Assembly (NCBI RefSeq): GCF_026262505.1
Contig: NC_067205.1
Location: forward strand, 12,338,001-12,402,000
Reading direction: 5' to 3'
Origin: Trichomonas vaginalis G3
Taxonomy: Eukaryota > Parabasalia > Trichomonadida > Trichomonadidae
Length of the DNA stretch: 64,000 nucleotides
Positions 37,216 through 49,643 of the stretch are shown piece by piece. Both the position numbers and the translations under genes were made by a program. A model generated the notes under the pieces. It was not told the origin of the DNA. It made no database searches and saw nothing but the letters and a program-made list of their open reading frames with translations. Each line of letters opens with the position of its first letter. Position 1 is the first letter of the stretch.

Positions 37216-37794
37216 TTGATAATTTATCCAAAAATAAATGGAGACTATGATGGAATCACAAGAGCATATCCGGAGTACTTTAGTTATAAATCAGATTCCG
37301 TTTTACGATTTGACTATGTTATCGAAAATATATTTAATCAAAGTATTGATAATGTATGGTGTGCAGATAATAAACCAAATCAAGGTTTTACTATTCAACT
37401 CCTCGGATCATATATATATTTCACAAATTACACTTTCACTAATGATAACTATGAAACTGGCTATTTTGCAAGGAGTTGGCAAGTTTCTTGTTTCAATGAG
37501 AATTGGAAAGTTATTGATGAAGTGCAAAATTCAGATAGATTAAACGGATTTAATAAATCCGAAACTTTCACCATAAGTCATCCACAAAAGTGCTATGCAA
37601 TTTACTTTAAAAACATGGGTAATACTGTGTATGGCGGTTATACATGGTGTTTGCGTAGAGCCGACATTTTTGGAAAATTTCATTTAATTTCCGATCAAGA
37701 TTTTGACTTAGCTTGCTCGCGAAAATGCATATTTTATTCTTTTGGATTTTCAAACTTGCTCCAAGAGCTTAGTTTTATATTTTTAGTTAAGTAA
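37216..37794 (+). pseudogene. Discoidin-like domain fragment without a start codon, ~190 aa
   Basis: A continuous frame carrying the same domain as the split pseudogene at 26826-28683: NGDYDGITRAYPEYF, FDYVIENIFNQSIDNVW, KPNQGFTIQLL, SYIYFTNYTF, YFARSWQVSCFNENWK, TFTISHPQKCYAIYFKNMG, GGYTWCLRRADIFGKF. There is no ATG at its beginning and the BTB/coiled-coil part normally found upstream is absent, so it is a truncated C-terminal piece. The pattern fits F5/8 type C or a related galactose-binding-like fold. The final ~30 residues run into hydrophobic sequence with no domain character. Confidence 0.65.
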
Positions 37795-38028
37795 ATTTCG
37801 ATTATAATCTTTAATTTAGTTTAAAATGAGAAATAATGGATTTTATTGTTATAAAGATCAATACGAAATGAGATTTACTGTGATATCTGAAAAATAAAAA
37901 TGAGAAATCATTAATAAAATAATAATTATGTTTATAAATTTCAAAATTGGACACTGTTAATAACAATCGTTTTGTATTTTTCGATATTTTTTGGGTATTT
38001 TTATCTTGATGATAACATTTTGTTTAAA

Positions 38029-39264
38029 TTAAGCGCTCTTCTGGTGGAAAGCCAAGCGCTCCTCTTTGGTCAATGCTCTGCATGTAATAAGGGTATTTCC
38101 GTAAAGAATCTTGCCGTTAAGTCCATTAAGGGCGCGGACAGCGGAATCATGGTCTGCCATGTTGCAAAATCCGGCCTTTTTGTCTAAAATAATACGGGCA
38201 GAGATAACTGGTCCGAAGTCGACGAATAATGTTACCAAGTCAGCTAAAGAGCGAACGGAGTCAGGGAGATTACGGATGAATATGTTTGTGAACACATCAT
38301 TCATTCCGCTCTTTCTGTTGACGTACTGTGGCTTATTCGGGTTATCTTTCTTTACATATGCTTCGATTGAGATTGGTTTGCCGTTAATAGTAGCATCTGC
38401 AAGCTCCTGGCGGGGAGCTGTGGCTTTGTACATGCTATCAAGAATACGCAATCTTTTTTCCATTTAGAATATACAAAGACATTATATTAATAAGTTGGGG
38501 GGTATCTAAGTTATTTGAATATTTGAATGAAGAAGAAAGGATTATCACAATGATGGATAAAGGTAAAAAATTTATTAGATTGGAATAGGAAATAAAACTC
38601 GAGTATCAGAACAATAAAACATTGCATAATCAAGGATCAAGGATATACGATTGAATCTTTATGACTAAAATAACAGATCTAGTTCAATGTAATAATATTT
38701 TTTATCTAAAAGGATAGTATGATCCAGCAAGTCCAATGTTTAATAGATCGAAATTAAATTTTAGATATAATGATAAATATTTAATTTATGGGTATTATAT
38801 GATTAGATCATTGGATTCTTAAACTGGATGTATGCGAAACCTCTGTTCTTTCCATATTGCATTGGAACTTTGCAAGAAATAACTTCACCGAAGTTGGAGA
38901 AGAGCTCGTGAAGTTGTGATGCTTCAATGTTCTCATCAAGGCCTTTGATACATATGTTACCAAGACCAGAATGAATAATACGCATGTATTCGATTGAAGC
39001 ATAGGTAATAATAATTGGTTCACCATTAAGTTTGGTGTAGTTGTAATTTGCAACCGCTCTGATGGCACTTTCTTTGTTATCAAATTNNNNNNNNNNNNNN
39101 NNNNNNNNNNNCAAATGAATAAATGCAAAATTTCCATTTGCGCGATGCTTCGATGAGACATTTAAAACATTTCCGCAATCCTGGAAGAAAGAACGCAAGA
39201 AGTCGTCAGTAGCGTTTGGAGGTAAGTTCGAAACGTGTATAAGACTGTCGTTCGCGGATAGCAT
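38029..39264 (-). pseudogene. PABP-like RNA-binding protein, three RRMs, interrupted
   Basis: Poly(A)-binding-protein-like gene. RRM1 starts at residue ~8 (SLIHVSNLPPNATDDF). RRM2 begins GNICIKGLDENIEASQLHEL, the PABP hallmark. RRM3 is TNIFIRNLPDSVRSLADL through ITCRALTKEER. RRM2 is cut after FAYIQFKNPM by ~335 bp of stop-containing A/T-rich DNA (38466-38800) and resumes at EKRLRILDSMYKAT with INGKPISIEAYVKK. ATG words lie on both sides of the insert. The ends lack the trichomonad splice signals (GTATGT, ACTAACACACAG), so it looks like an insertion, not an intron. RRM4 and the MLLE domain are absent. The downstream part begins with its own ATG at 38463, so a shorter protein is possible. Confidence 0.75.
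39087..39111. other. 25-base assembly gap (N)
   Basis: Lies inside RRM1 of the PABP-like gene. On the minus strand the left edge reads …ATTCATTTG and the right edge AATTTGATAAC…, which overlap by TTTG and would give the normal RRM sequence FAFIHFDNKESA if the gap had no length. The gap therefore appears to be a placeholder of arbitrary size. Confidence 0.9.
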
Positions 39265-41934
39265 ATGGGAAATCGATTATGTCACGTTTTCATCCAAATT
39301 GTTAGATATAATTATCCACATTTCCAGAATATAAAGATTATAAGATTTTTATTGTGCGATAGATTTTCTCTCAAAAAAATTATTGTTCATAAGTTGAAGT
39401 TGTAAAATAAGAAATTATCATATCAGAATATCCAACAAATCTGGATCGGCAATTAAATTTCCAAAATCACTAATGTAAGAAATTCGGAAATCTGATTTTT
39501 TATGATAAAGAGTCCATTTCAGTTGAAAATAGATTACAAATTTATCTGGAATATATACATGGCACGATGGGCGCTACTTTTTTGGCGCCAGCTAGGGTTG
39601 TTAAAAATATCAAAAATTAGCGTTTTGAAGACACCATGGTGTCTTATAATTTTCCCTTCCTTATTGGCATGTAGAAATAAATGCGCCAATAGATTGAAGA
39701 AGAAGAATTGTTTTCTCTTAATGAACTTTAACTTTTGATATAAGAATATTAAAAACATTAATATAATTTCGATTTCGGAAATTAAATTTCCAAATTTTTG
39801 TCGATTTCGGAAATAACAGGATCCCGCATCCAACCAGCACACAACAACAAACACAAACAACAACTTTTTGGTTCTTATTCGTTTATGTACTATATTTATG
39901 TAATACATGATTTGGATAAATTTTACAAAAATAGAACCTATATTATATTCTTTTCAAAGATTCTTGCAAATCATCAAAAATAATTGTATTTTAAAAAACG
40001 ATCAAATTATCCTTTCATTATTTTAAACTTAAATTAGTTTTTATGATTGACTAAAGCAATCATATTTATTCATCATTAAATAAACAAAAAAATAATATTT
40101 GAGAGTTATTTCAAAAAAAACGCATTGAATTATTAATTTGTCTCAATTTCAGTATTATAAATTTTTATAATTTCAATATTTTGAAATACACTTTTTAATA
40201 TTTCAATATTTATGATATTTCAATGTTTTAAGTGGTCTCAAATTGAGCTTCTCAAATATAAGTTGGCCTATTCAAATAATAAAATTAAATAATATTTAAA
40301 ATAATAAATAAAAGTAAGGGTTTCGTTTTGCTAAAATTTGTCACTTTTATAGCATATTTTTTTGGATGTTTTGCGAAACCAAAAAAAAACTATGAATATA
40401 CAATGTGTGTGTAAAGAAAATACTTTATTTACTAGTTAAAAAATCATTTGTTGTATTGATCAAGTTATTTTTTCTGGATAAGATATTATATGGATAATTG
40501 GATAGAAAATATGTTGCATGCTAAGTTCGGTCAACGATAGAAATTGAGTGGAAATTAATCGTCGAGGAAGTACGATTATGTAAAGTAAAAAAATGTTGTG
40601 GGATTTTTAATATTATATATTATTTTATAATAAAATTTTTTGAGTCATTTTTAAGAAGCACATATAATTTTTTGAATTTAAAAATTAAAGTAGTGTCAAA
40701 CGAATTTATCACTTAATTTAATACTCAGATTTCTTTAAAATTAATGAAAAAAAGGTTTTCTGAGAACTTTGAGAATGGTTTTCAAATTCCATTATTGAAA
40801 ATATATAGGTATTGTATGAAATTCAAACTCTATATTTATTAAAAATTCTAAATTTTTAATAAAATAACTTTTCAGAGGAATATGATTTTGAATGGTTGAT
40901 TAATAAGTATAAAAATGTCTACGATTTTAAGGAGGGAATTGTTCCTTATGAGGTATACATCATAACTATATACCTCATAAGGAACAATTCCCTCTTGATA
41001 TCCTTGATATTTTTGAATATATTTTTTTTAATTAAAATCTCAAAAAGTATTATCAAAAGTGATTTTTAAAAAATATCTCCAATTAATTAACTAATTAAAA
41101 GTATTATATTTTTAAAATTAAATAGTTTTTCAATTTTTTTGAAGGAATTGAGATACTTCCCACGACAATAAAATTGAGAAGTTTACATTATGACTGATCT
41201 TAGCATGCAACAAATACAATTATATAATCTTGTACCTGGTTTAATTAAGCTAATTGTCATCAGAAACTTGTAATTTTTATGAATTTCAGATTTTCTTTTC
41301 ATTACTGCTTTTCTTAATAGGTCAAGTTCTTATTTACGTTATAAAGTATGATATTTACAAATATCAAGTTATCATGTTTTTTGAGAAATATATGAGAAAC
41401 AAACAAAAATGAAAAAGATAGGAATAGCAATGAATAGTGATGTGGGTATAGAAAATGTAAGAGATATGAATGCAAAGCAATCAGTATTTAGGACATTGAC
41501 CATAGATTTCGAAAAAAAATGCTGCATATTGAGCGAAAACTATGATTATATTATAAGGCTGTCCTTTAAAGCATAATGAAACTATTCCCTTTTCATTTAA
41601 TCGAATAAGATAGTAAAGATTTTTGAATTAGCTAGAAACTGATGAATGTTTTCACAATCAGATTTTAATCTCTATAATGCATAATTCACTCAATATCTCA
41701 ATTTTGATATTGCGAGATATTTTTGCTATCGGTTTCGCACTTTTGACACAATAGCAAGAGGTTCTATAAGCATTATTATCAACGTAGAATCTGAATATCA
41801 TATCAGAAAATGTCGCAAATCTGACATTTACCCGACAAAATAGCCAAAAATAATTGAATACTTTTCGCACAAAAACTTTAAAAATCGATAAAAATATGAA
41901 ATATAGATATTAAAGAGACTTTTTATATAATATT
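39265..41934. other. Gene-free AT-rich region before Maverick copy 2
   Basis: No gene is supported. Near 39588-39607 is GGCGCCAGCTAGGGTTGTT, related in inverted form to 56148-56165, and AGACACCATGGTGTCT at about 39629-39644 is a palindrome. A perfect 26-bp inverted repeat is at 40932-40994. The last bases before the Maverick are TATAATATT, of which ATATT is repeated after its other end. Confidence 0.65.
40932..40994. repeat. Perfect 26-bp inverted repeat with 11-nt loop
   Basis: Left arm 40932-40957 begins GAGGGAATTGTTCCTTATGA; right arm 40969-40994 is its exact complement, ending AACAATTCCCTC. The loop is CATCATAACTA. It stands alone in A/T-rich DNA. Confidence 0.95.
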
Positions 41935-42110
41935 AAAAAAAAAAAAAAAAAAAAAAAAGGTAGTGGGGCTTCCAGGCACTTCGTGCCTTCTAGCCCTGAA
42001 GATGTTTAGTATAAATGAAGTTTTTATTGCGGAAAATTGTTAGTCTTCTTGGTCGAAAACATTATATAATGTTTCACTTTTCACAAATTATATATGTTTT
42101 CATGTTTTGT
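41935..42110. repeat. Left terminal repeat of Maverick copy 2
   Basis: Starts with 24 A, then GGTAGTGGGGCTTCCAGGCA and the hairpin AGGCACTTCGTGCCT, then TCTAGCCCTGAAGATG. The first ~75 bases after the A run pair with the right tip of this element; similarity to the right end of copy 1 goes on inward to about 42110. Confidence 0.85.
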
Positions 42111-42870
42111 CAAGACTTCTTCGTAAATGTTTTGTCAAGACTTCTTCGTAAAATCAGACAAAAAATAATGTTTAGGGTAGAAGGTTAGATATACCTCTTT
42201 TCTAACCTCTTTTCTACCCTCTTGAATTTGTCAAGATTTCTTCGTAAATGTTTTGTCAAGACTTCTTCGTAAAGACTTTGTCAAGACTTCTTCGTAAAGA
42301 CTTTGTTGAGATTTCTTCATGAAATTTACACCAAAAATAATTGTTTAGGGTAGAAGGTTAGATATAAACCTCTTTTCTAACCTCTTTTCTACCCTCTTGA
42401 ATTTTCATGAAATTTACACCAAAAATAATGTTTAGGGAGAAGGTTAGATATAACCTCTTTTCTAACCCTTTTCTACCCTCTTGAATTTTCATGAAATTTA
42501 CACCAAAAATATATTTTAGGTGAAGAGGTGAGATATACCTGTTTTTTCACCTAATTTTTCACCTCTTTGAATTTTCATGAAATTTACACAAAAATATACT
42601 ACTAGGGTCATTTACGAAGAAATCTCAACAAAGTTCTTACGAAGAAATCTCAACAAAACATAGACAAGAAAGTTCATGAGAAATTAGATGAAGAAGTCTT
42701 AACCAAAGTCTTTACGAAGAAATTCATGAAAATTCAAGAAGGGTAGAAAAGAGGGTAGAAAGAGGGTAGACCTTACCCTTCTACCCTAAAATATATTTTT
42801 GGGTCATTTACACTCATTTACGAAGAAAATCTCAACAAAGTCTTTACGAAGAAGTCACAATAAAACATCT
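42105..42870. repeat. Left subterminal repeat array of Maverick copy 2
   Basis: Many copies of GTCAAGACTTCTTCGTAAA-type units in one direction (42105-42310), then ~100-bp units with GGGTAGAAGG…CTTTTCTACCCTC…TTTCATGAAATTTACACC (42340-42600), then the first unit again in the opposite direction (TTTACGAAGAAATCTCAAC, 42605-42860). The array is therefore itself an inverted structure. The same units form the right subterminal array, but none occurs next to the right end of copy 1. Confidence 0.85.
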
Positions 42871-42900
42871 GTCAAAAACCGCTTTTTAACTTCACTTAAA

Positions 42901-45900
42901 ATGCCACGTAAGCTACGTAAGAATATACGTAAGAGGAAGGAGCATTGAAACATCCAAAGTAAAACTAACACCACAACAACAGTTGCAACAACAAATGCTG
43001 AATGACCCCACTATGTTGCAACAAATGTCAAGCAATCCTATGCTTTTAAAACCGAGTTGTTGGTGCACAGAGTGGAGGTTTAAGAGCGGCACTTTTTAGC
43101 GAAAATGGCAGGCTATGGTGGAGCTGCAGACGGAACAGCCTATTAACCCTCAAAGTCAATGAATTTGAGTTCACTCAAAAATCAAATAACAGATGTCAAA
43201 AAGTCAAACATAGACATACAGAAGCAAATAAGTGAAAACGAAAAGAAACTAGAATATGACAGACACACAAAGAAACTCAATGAGTTAAACGTAGAGAAAA
43301 AGAAGAAAGAAAAGAACAACTGAAAGAACTAAGTACAGAGGAATATGCAAAAAAAGTGTCAGAAAAAAGCAACAGAAGTAGCAAAAATGGAACAAGATGT
43401 CATAAAATTTGAAAAACCATACTACTCAATATAAAATACTGAAAGATGAAGAGATAAAACAAAAAGCCCTGAAGACATATTAGGATAGCGATGAGTATAA
43501 AAAAAAGAAGTTGAAGCAAATGTAAAGGCAGAAAAACTTTTACAGTTGCAAAACCAAACCGTACAGTATGAAAACTTAGCACAAGAAAGTAAAAAATAAC
43601 GACGCAGCCATGCAAAAGGCAATGAAAAGCGCGGAATATATAAAAGCTAACAATGACTGGTTAGATGCCCAAGCCAACGCTAAAGCAGCCCGCTTATAGG
43701 GTCAATAAGGACAAAAATACAAGCGGATGAAGACAGTTCAAATGAAGCTTAACAAATGCTGACTTTAAAGAACGCCTTCGAAGCTCTTCATAGTAAGGTG
43801 AAACAACGTGAACGACTTCTCATCTGGAAAGAAACTGAAGTCTGAAGGTTTCGACAAAGAGTTAAAAGAAGTAGCACAAAATAGACGAAAATAACAGATG
43901 CAGCAACGAGACAGGCAGTTCAAAGTGCCTATGACGCCGTTAGAGCAACTGTTGTGAAAAGTCAAGAAAAAGAGTTACAACAGACCAAAACAGACCTAGT
44001 AAATGCTTCTTAAAAAACGAAAAGTCAGGTAGGACACTATGCTGCAGATGGAACATATGTGCCAGCTGGTGGAACTTATATTACCACCAAACCCTCCAAC
44101 GAGAAAGCACCTGCACCAGGACTACCTAACACATTTACATCGTCACATGGACATAGACACAGCATGCACCACAAAACACAACCAAAACCAACACAACAAC
44201 CAACACAACAACCAGCACAGCAACCAGCACAAACAGAGCAAGGACATAAAAGAAGTAGAGAACAGAAGGAAACAAGAATTCTTAAAAATGCTTAAGGAAG
44301 AGTATGGTTACCCAGATACTCTTGACTTTTAGTGACAGATATAAAGAAAGCTATTAGAAAGTTCAAGGAAGGAAATACTGACCGAACCTATTTAGCTTTA
44401 TGGCTCAGCACCAAATGGGATATAATTTCAAACCTGGAAAATACAAGCTCGCTAAGGGATATGATTTAATAGCATATCATCCAAATGACATGAATGAATT
44501 TACTCCGAAGATATTTGGTGTCAGAGCTAAATGATAATTCAACTCTCTTCATGAAACGCGTAAAAAAATAGAGACGGAACGAAAAAAGAAAGGTTTATGA
44601 TCCGATGACTTAGTAGGAACTTTTTAAAAACGGTCTCACTGGAATATGAAATGCCAGCAGATGAGGTACAAGAAACTCCACAGGAAGAAGTTCAGATACA
44701 ACCAGACATGGAAGAAATAGTTCAGCAACAACAGCTAGAAGAGCCTGAAGGAAACGAACAAGTCACTCCTTTTGAAACTAACTTCACAGAACTAGATGAA
44801 GATTTGGAACAGCCGAAAAATCTTGACCCTCAACAAGAGTATGCGGAGAATATGGAATATTTCCAAGAGTCTAAAAAAATTCGGCTGACATAGTAGAAGA
44901 ATATCGAAAAATGTTTGCCGACATACAAAAGACTCCAACATCAGATGAAAATATTCCAGCATAGAATGGAAGAACTGAAAAAAAATGTACACAAATACAA
45001 CAACCCTTTTTACTTACGAGCATTTAACGTTCAATCTTCGGATGAACTCGGTGAAGATAAAAGGTTAAATTTTCAAGAAAACATATAGAAATGAAACATT
45101 GTTTAAAGTTCATTCAGAACCTAACCAAGATGGAAACAAACCACTTTTGTTTCTGCAGACGATGGAACTACAATGAGATGGGGTCATAAAGCTAATCCAG
45201 ATAGGTGGTTCATAAACTTACAACCACAATTCCAAGAAGTTGTAGACGCAATGAAGTCAATGGTGAACCAGTATAGCTGGTATTTTAAGCGCGGCTTTAA
45301 TGCCATTGAAAGATATGAAAGATGCAGATATTTTGGACCAGTATGAAATGAACATGGCTGATGGAAATATAACACCTGACGTTCTAGAACATTTATCTCA
45401 AAGAACTACACAGAACCATAAGAGATGGTATATTTGGCGAAGAGTTTTAGAAAAGAAGTTATGGACAGCGAAGGAAGAGAACCTATTGTACATGACCTTG
45501 CAAACGAAAGTTTACAAAATGTCATAAAAAACTTACTTTGCAGACAATGAACCGAGAAGGGATGAATATTTAAGAAAACTCAATGGACAGTACCAAATGA
45601 AATGTTAGTATTGAAAAACATGTTCCTGACAAAATAAAACCAACTACAGAAATAAACGACGCAAGACTGAAAGATTGGGTAAAAGCTTCCCATTCACAAA
45701 AAGATATGTTGGTAACATGGAAAGAAAACCAGAATGGCTACAAAAACATATTTTGGAAACGAGCATATCCATATGGACAGGCACGTTTGAAGAGCTTGAA
45801 CCAGAAACTTCAGGAAAGAGTCATGCAAACAATACGCGAAGACCAAATTACAGACTATGACAAACTCTTTCTAGGATATAGGTTACCTGAGATGGCGACC

Positions 45901-48850
45901 AGAGCCAAAAGGCAAAAAGGACATGGGAAATTTGCAACATACTAGATGAACAAATGCAAAGATGCAACAACTTCAAGCAGAGGCAATGAAGAAAAAGAAG
46001 AGTTAAAAACTCAGTCAGGAAGAAAGTAAGCTTGGTCGGAGTGGGTTCTATATGACAATAAATCCAACTATTCTATATTTTTACTCATATGAAATGTACG
46101 CCGCTCAGAATATAACGCCAACATTTTGGATGCCATGAATGGAAATGTCCGAATGGTATATAACGAATGCGACAATGCCATTAGAAGGTCAGAAATAGTT
46201 CCTGGAACTTACGAATATACAACTGCTGTTTCTTATGGAAAACGTAGGTGAGTTTGGAGAAGGTTCTTCAACAACAGAGATATTGCTTGCGACAGGTTTC
46301 ATATAATTCTATTGACAAACTCTTTCTTATACGTGGAACAAGACATTGAAATAAAACCTTCTGCCAAGTTGTCTGACAAGAAAGGTTGCAATGGAATTTT
46401 CTATGTCGGATACCAATATGCTCCAGAAGTTTTCATGGGATATAAGATATATTCTAACTCTGACTTAGTTCAAACAGTAACATGGGCAAACATGAATGGT
46501 TCGCTTTGAGAAACTCAGTACAACCACAAGCTAGAGAACACAGACCAGTATGCAACTATTGAGAAAATAAGAAGACTTGACCCTAACGTTCCAGGAGTTT
46601 ATGTTAACCTTTCTGGACAAACTGCAGCAGCAGTAACCAAAGTAAAACTGAAACTTAGAGTTCCTTTGTCATCTTTCCTCATCTTCAGGTTTTTAAGATA
46701 CTTGCCAACTGGGCAGGAAAAATTTCTATCGAACTTACTCAAGCAAAAATAACTTAGATCATTGCAACAACACAAGACCCATTCACTCTTACAGACGTAA
46801 GTGGGAGCAAACAACGTTCATTCGCGAATTTTGGCAAAGACAAAGTTGACTTAGACTTTGGTTTCTCAAACCTCAAACTGATGTAAACTACTACTTTCAA
46901 TGCTGCTGGAACTGCTTGGGAACCAGTTAAGTTCACACATCGAAAAGTTTGAATGTAAGAGATAGAAAGCAGACTTGCAGTCTATATGGTTGGACCCAGA
47001 TATTTCAAATGCTTTAGCTGCCAAATATATTGCAGTTCCACTTATGTTCCTATACACCAAATATCTGTCAAAGACTTTGCAGGTGAAGTTGGAAACCAAA
47101 GTGCTGACCAGGTGCAAGAACAGATATTGCTTTAACAACTGCAATGAAACATGCAGATACTATGTTTGTACTGTTCAGACGAACTATCAAATGACTATTC
47201 TTGCTTCTACAACCCGGTATTAAATACATATAAACATAGATGGCAAATACTATCCAAGAGGGAATATTCTACAGTTGAGGATATGAGGTCATACAACTTG
47301 ACATTAGTGCTATGAACTTTAACAACAACTTCACAACAACCATTAACCCTGAAATGCAAATTCGTATTAGCCATATTGTGAAAGTATGGACTCATACAGA
47401 GGTCAAAAACTCAAATATACATAATGGAGGACCGTTCAAACTTTTGGCTTGGCATTCCATTTGCTGACTCAGAGACTTTATGGGGGGTATTTCAACTGTT
47501 GTACGTTCAAATACAATATACTGGTGACAGAGACGGCCAGATGAACTGAGAGCAAGAAGTTTACAAAACCAATAGCACTTTTCACGGAAGATGCTCTTGA
47601 AAATTCGTTCGATGAAACCTGCTGGGGCTCCTCAGATTGGCAATACGACAGCTTCCATCGAGCAGATTTTGGCAGCAGGTCAAGTAAGTTGTTTCTTGAA
47701 CTGACTTCTCTCCGTACAAAATATTGACAGTACGCCAGTTTGATATAATATTGTATTATAACTTACCTTTAGAAATATCGGTCAAGTTTTGTTTGTTATA
47801 TTTTGTCTGCTTCAAGAACTTTCACCATCTCGGTTATACCAACTTTCTTATGCTTTATGAAAATATTTTGGTTCAGCAAAGACTGCTATTCATAACATTT
47901 TCCATTGTTTGTATAAAGAACTACTCTGTCAATGAATTTGTATTGTTTGTGGTGTAAACTTTGTTATTGCTTCAATTCGAGAGATACTCAATACGTCCAT
48001 CTTTTTATTCTAAGTAAAATGTCATTTCCGAAAAATAGAAGCGTAAGATGTTTCAAAAGGTTTAATGCGGTGGCAGATGTGAAGTTAAATTCACCAACTC
48101 AAACAAACAGTCAAGTAAGTGTTGTCAATGTCAAAAAGAGATGTTGAAGTGGGAAACCATACGAAGACGAAGATGGTATAACAATAGTTCCTGTTAAAGA
48201 ACAACCAACATATCCGACCGTTAGCAGAGACTTAAGTTCTGTTGCAGATATTCGGAAACGACTACCAGACAACTTAAAGACAAACTCTAAAACTCAGGAG
48301 AAGATTTGTCAAGGCTTTGGATATAATGTTAACTTGTCGAACACAACCCTGTAAAGTGAACTCATATGTCATTGCACCTCATGAAATTTGAAAGAACTAT
48401 TGAACTTTTGACAGAGGCAGACGATATAAACATCCAAAGAAATAGAACCCGACGTTAGTTGCTGTGGTGTGTTCTCTATCATATGATCATTGACAAGATA
48501 TACGTTATGAAGGAGTGAAACGTTGAACTTAAAATATAGTTTCCCAGACTCATAAAAATATTTGACGACCAACAACATTCATTAAAATTTACTTGCTAGT
48601 AAATGGCAGAAGACATAGTGGTTTTTTACTATTACGACTAAAACCCTGAGTCATATAATTCTATAACAACAACTTAACAAAGTCCTCAAGGACGATATTG
48701 TAAACTGACCCTTAAACACGATGACGACTAAAGCCTGTTTTTGCTCTTTTGACACCAGAAGACTTTGTTTGTTGGAATGGTAAAAAATACTCCTTTGAAG
48801 ATACTTACTCTACGCAATATACCACAACAGGTTTTGTTAATCTTATTTAA
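42901..48850. pseudogene. Decayed left half of Maverick copy 2
   Basis: Maverick-type coding remains with dozens of breaks; no whole gene above ~80 codons. Recognisable flavours in order: a Gln/Met-rich start (near 42960), a Lys/Glu coiled-coil segment (43165-43320), a His/Pro/Gln-rich segment (44060-44295), an acidic segment (44651-44890), charged helical segments (45300-45940), capsid-like beta-rich remains (46030-47690) and a basic Ser/Thr-rich segment (48019-48350). These probably correspond to morphogenesis genes that in copy 1 lie outside the window. Confidence 0.7.
46030..47690 (+). pseudogene. Probable major capsid protein gene, heavily decayed
   Basis: Short conserved-looking pieces read like a double jelly-roll capsid protein of Polintons and virophages: a segment with GIFYVGYQYAPEVFMGYK, and a segment of the form VTKVKLKLRVPLSSFLIFRF, the IPL-S-F signature commonly seen in such capsids. 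Total length would suit a 500-550 residue protein. The fossil has many breaks. The family call is from motif flavour only and needs profile comparison of the pieces as they stand. Confidence 0.45.
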
Positions 48851-48867
48851 TACTTAAGGACGGAATG

Positions 48868-49449
48868 CTAAGCATGTGCTGCATCCTTAACATAACCTCC
48901 CGCTACCAGAAGCCTTTGACGCCAACCCATACCAGCTAATGAAGGTTGACTAAACTTTGGTTTTGGTTTATCTTCAGTTTTTGGTTTTTCTTCTTCTATC
49001 GGTTTTTCGTCACTTTTCGGTTCCTCTGACTTTACCTCACTTGCTGGAACAGTAGTGTCGTTAACATCTTCATAAATATCATATGCCATTTGTTTTTGTT
49101 TTCCTTTCAACTTTTTGTGTTTGTTGTAAAGTTTAGAATATTTCGACTCTAAGTCAATGAGATGTTCTATAATGAACTGTTGGTCAGTGAAGAATACCTT
49201 CCCATCTGTTGTCTCGAAAGCTCCTTCAGACTTCAATATTTTATTTGTGAGAGTCTGTTTCTTTTTTGAGATACTAGCCGTTCCATTTCTATGAAAAGTG
49301 ACTTTATAGTTAGGGTTTGTATTTCCAGACCTGGCACTTTCTATTATTGAATTTTTCTCTTCATCTGTAAGTTCTTTGACAGGTTTTGACAATGGTTCTG
49401 AACTTTTTGTTTGTGGTGTCAAATCTACCGTTTCAACTTCTTCCGTCAT
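48868..49449 (-). CDS. Conserved Maverick protein, 193 aa (copy 2)
   Basis: Counterpart of the gene at 8673, more than 95 percent identical over the first ~150 residues. A few residues of the Lys/Pro tract differ, and its C-terminus is longer by a short segment (VKDAAHA), because the downstream DNA is different here: copy 1 continues into the polymerase gene, copy 2 into the decayed left half. It therefore marks the junction between the young right part and the old left part. Confidence 0.65.
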   Translation of the reverse strand: MTEEVETVDLTPQTKSSEPLSKPVKELTDEEKNSIIESARSGNTNPNYKVTFHRNGTASISKKKQTLTNKILKSEGAFETTDGKVFFTDQQFIIEHLIDLESKYSKLYNKHKKLKGKQKQMAYDIYEDVNDTTVPASEVKSEEPKSDEKPIEEEKPKTEDKPKPKFSQPSLAGMGWRQRLLVAGGYVKDAAHA

Positions 49450-49468
49450 TTCATCTCAGTAAAAAATT

Positions 49469-49624
49469 TTAGTTTGGTTTGTTTTCAACTGGTTGTTGTT
49501 GTTTTTTAAGTCGGTCTAAAACTTCCTGAGGTATAGGAAGAACTTGACAAACACGTGGTTGTGTAACTGCTGGAAGTCGACAAATCCATCTTGAGCCCAT
49601 TTGTCTCAAAGCTATATTGTTCAT
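49469..49624 (-). CDS. Small conserved Maverick protein, 51 aa (copy 2)
   Basis: Same product as at 9277-9429, one residue longer in the middle (VTQPRVCQVLP) and with one or two substitutions. The shared leader TTTTTACTGAGATGAAATG is also kept. Conservation of the frame between copies is the main evidence that this short gene is real. Confidence 0.6.
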   Translation of the reverse strand: MNNIALRQMGSRWICRLPAVTQPRVCQVLPIPQEVLDRLKKQQQPVENKPN

Positions 49625-49643
49625 TTCATCTCAGTAAAAAAAT

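Noticed and set aside
38466-38800. Spliceosomal intron in the PABP-like gene
   Set aside because: Trichomonad introns have a GTATGT-type donor and an ACTAACACACAG acceptor; neither is found at the edges.
39502-39983. Short frames in the region before Maverick copy 2
   Set aside because: Low complexity, no family features, overlapping frames on both strands.
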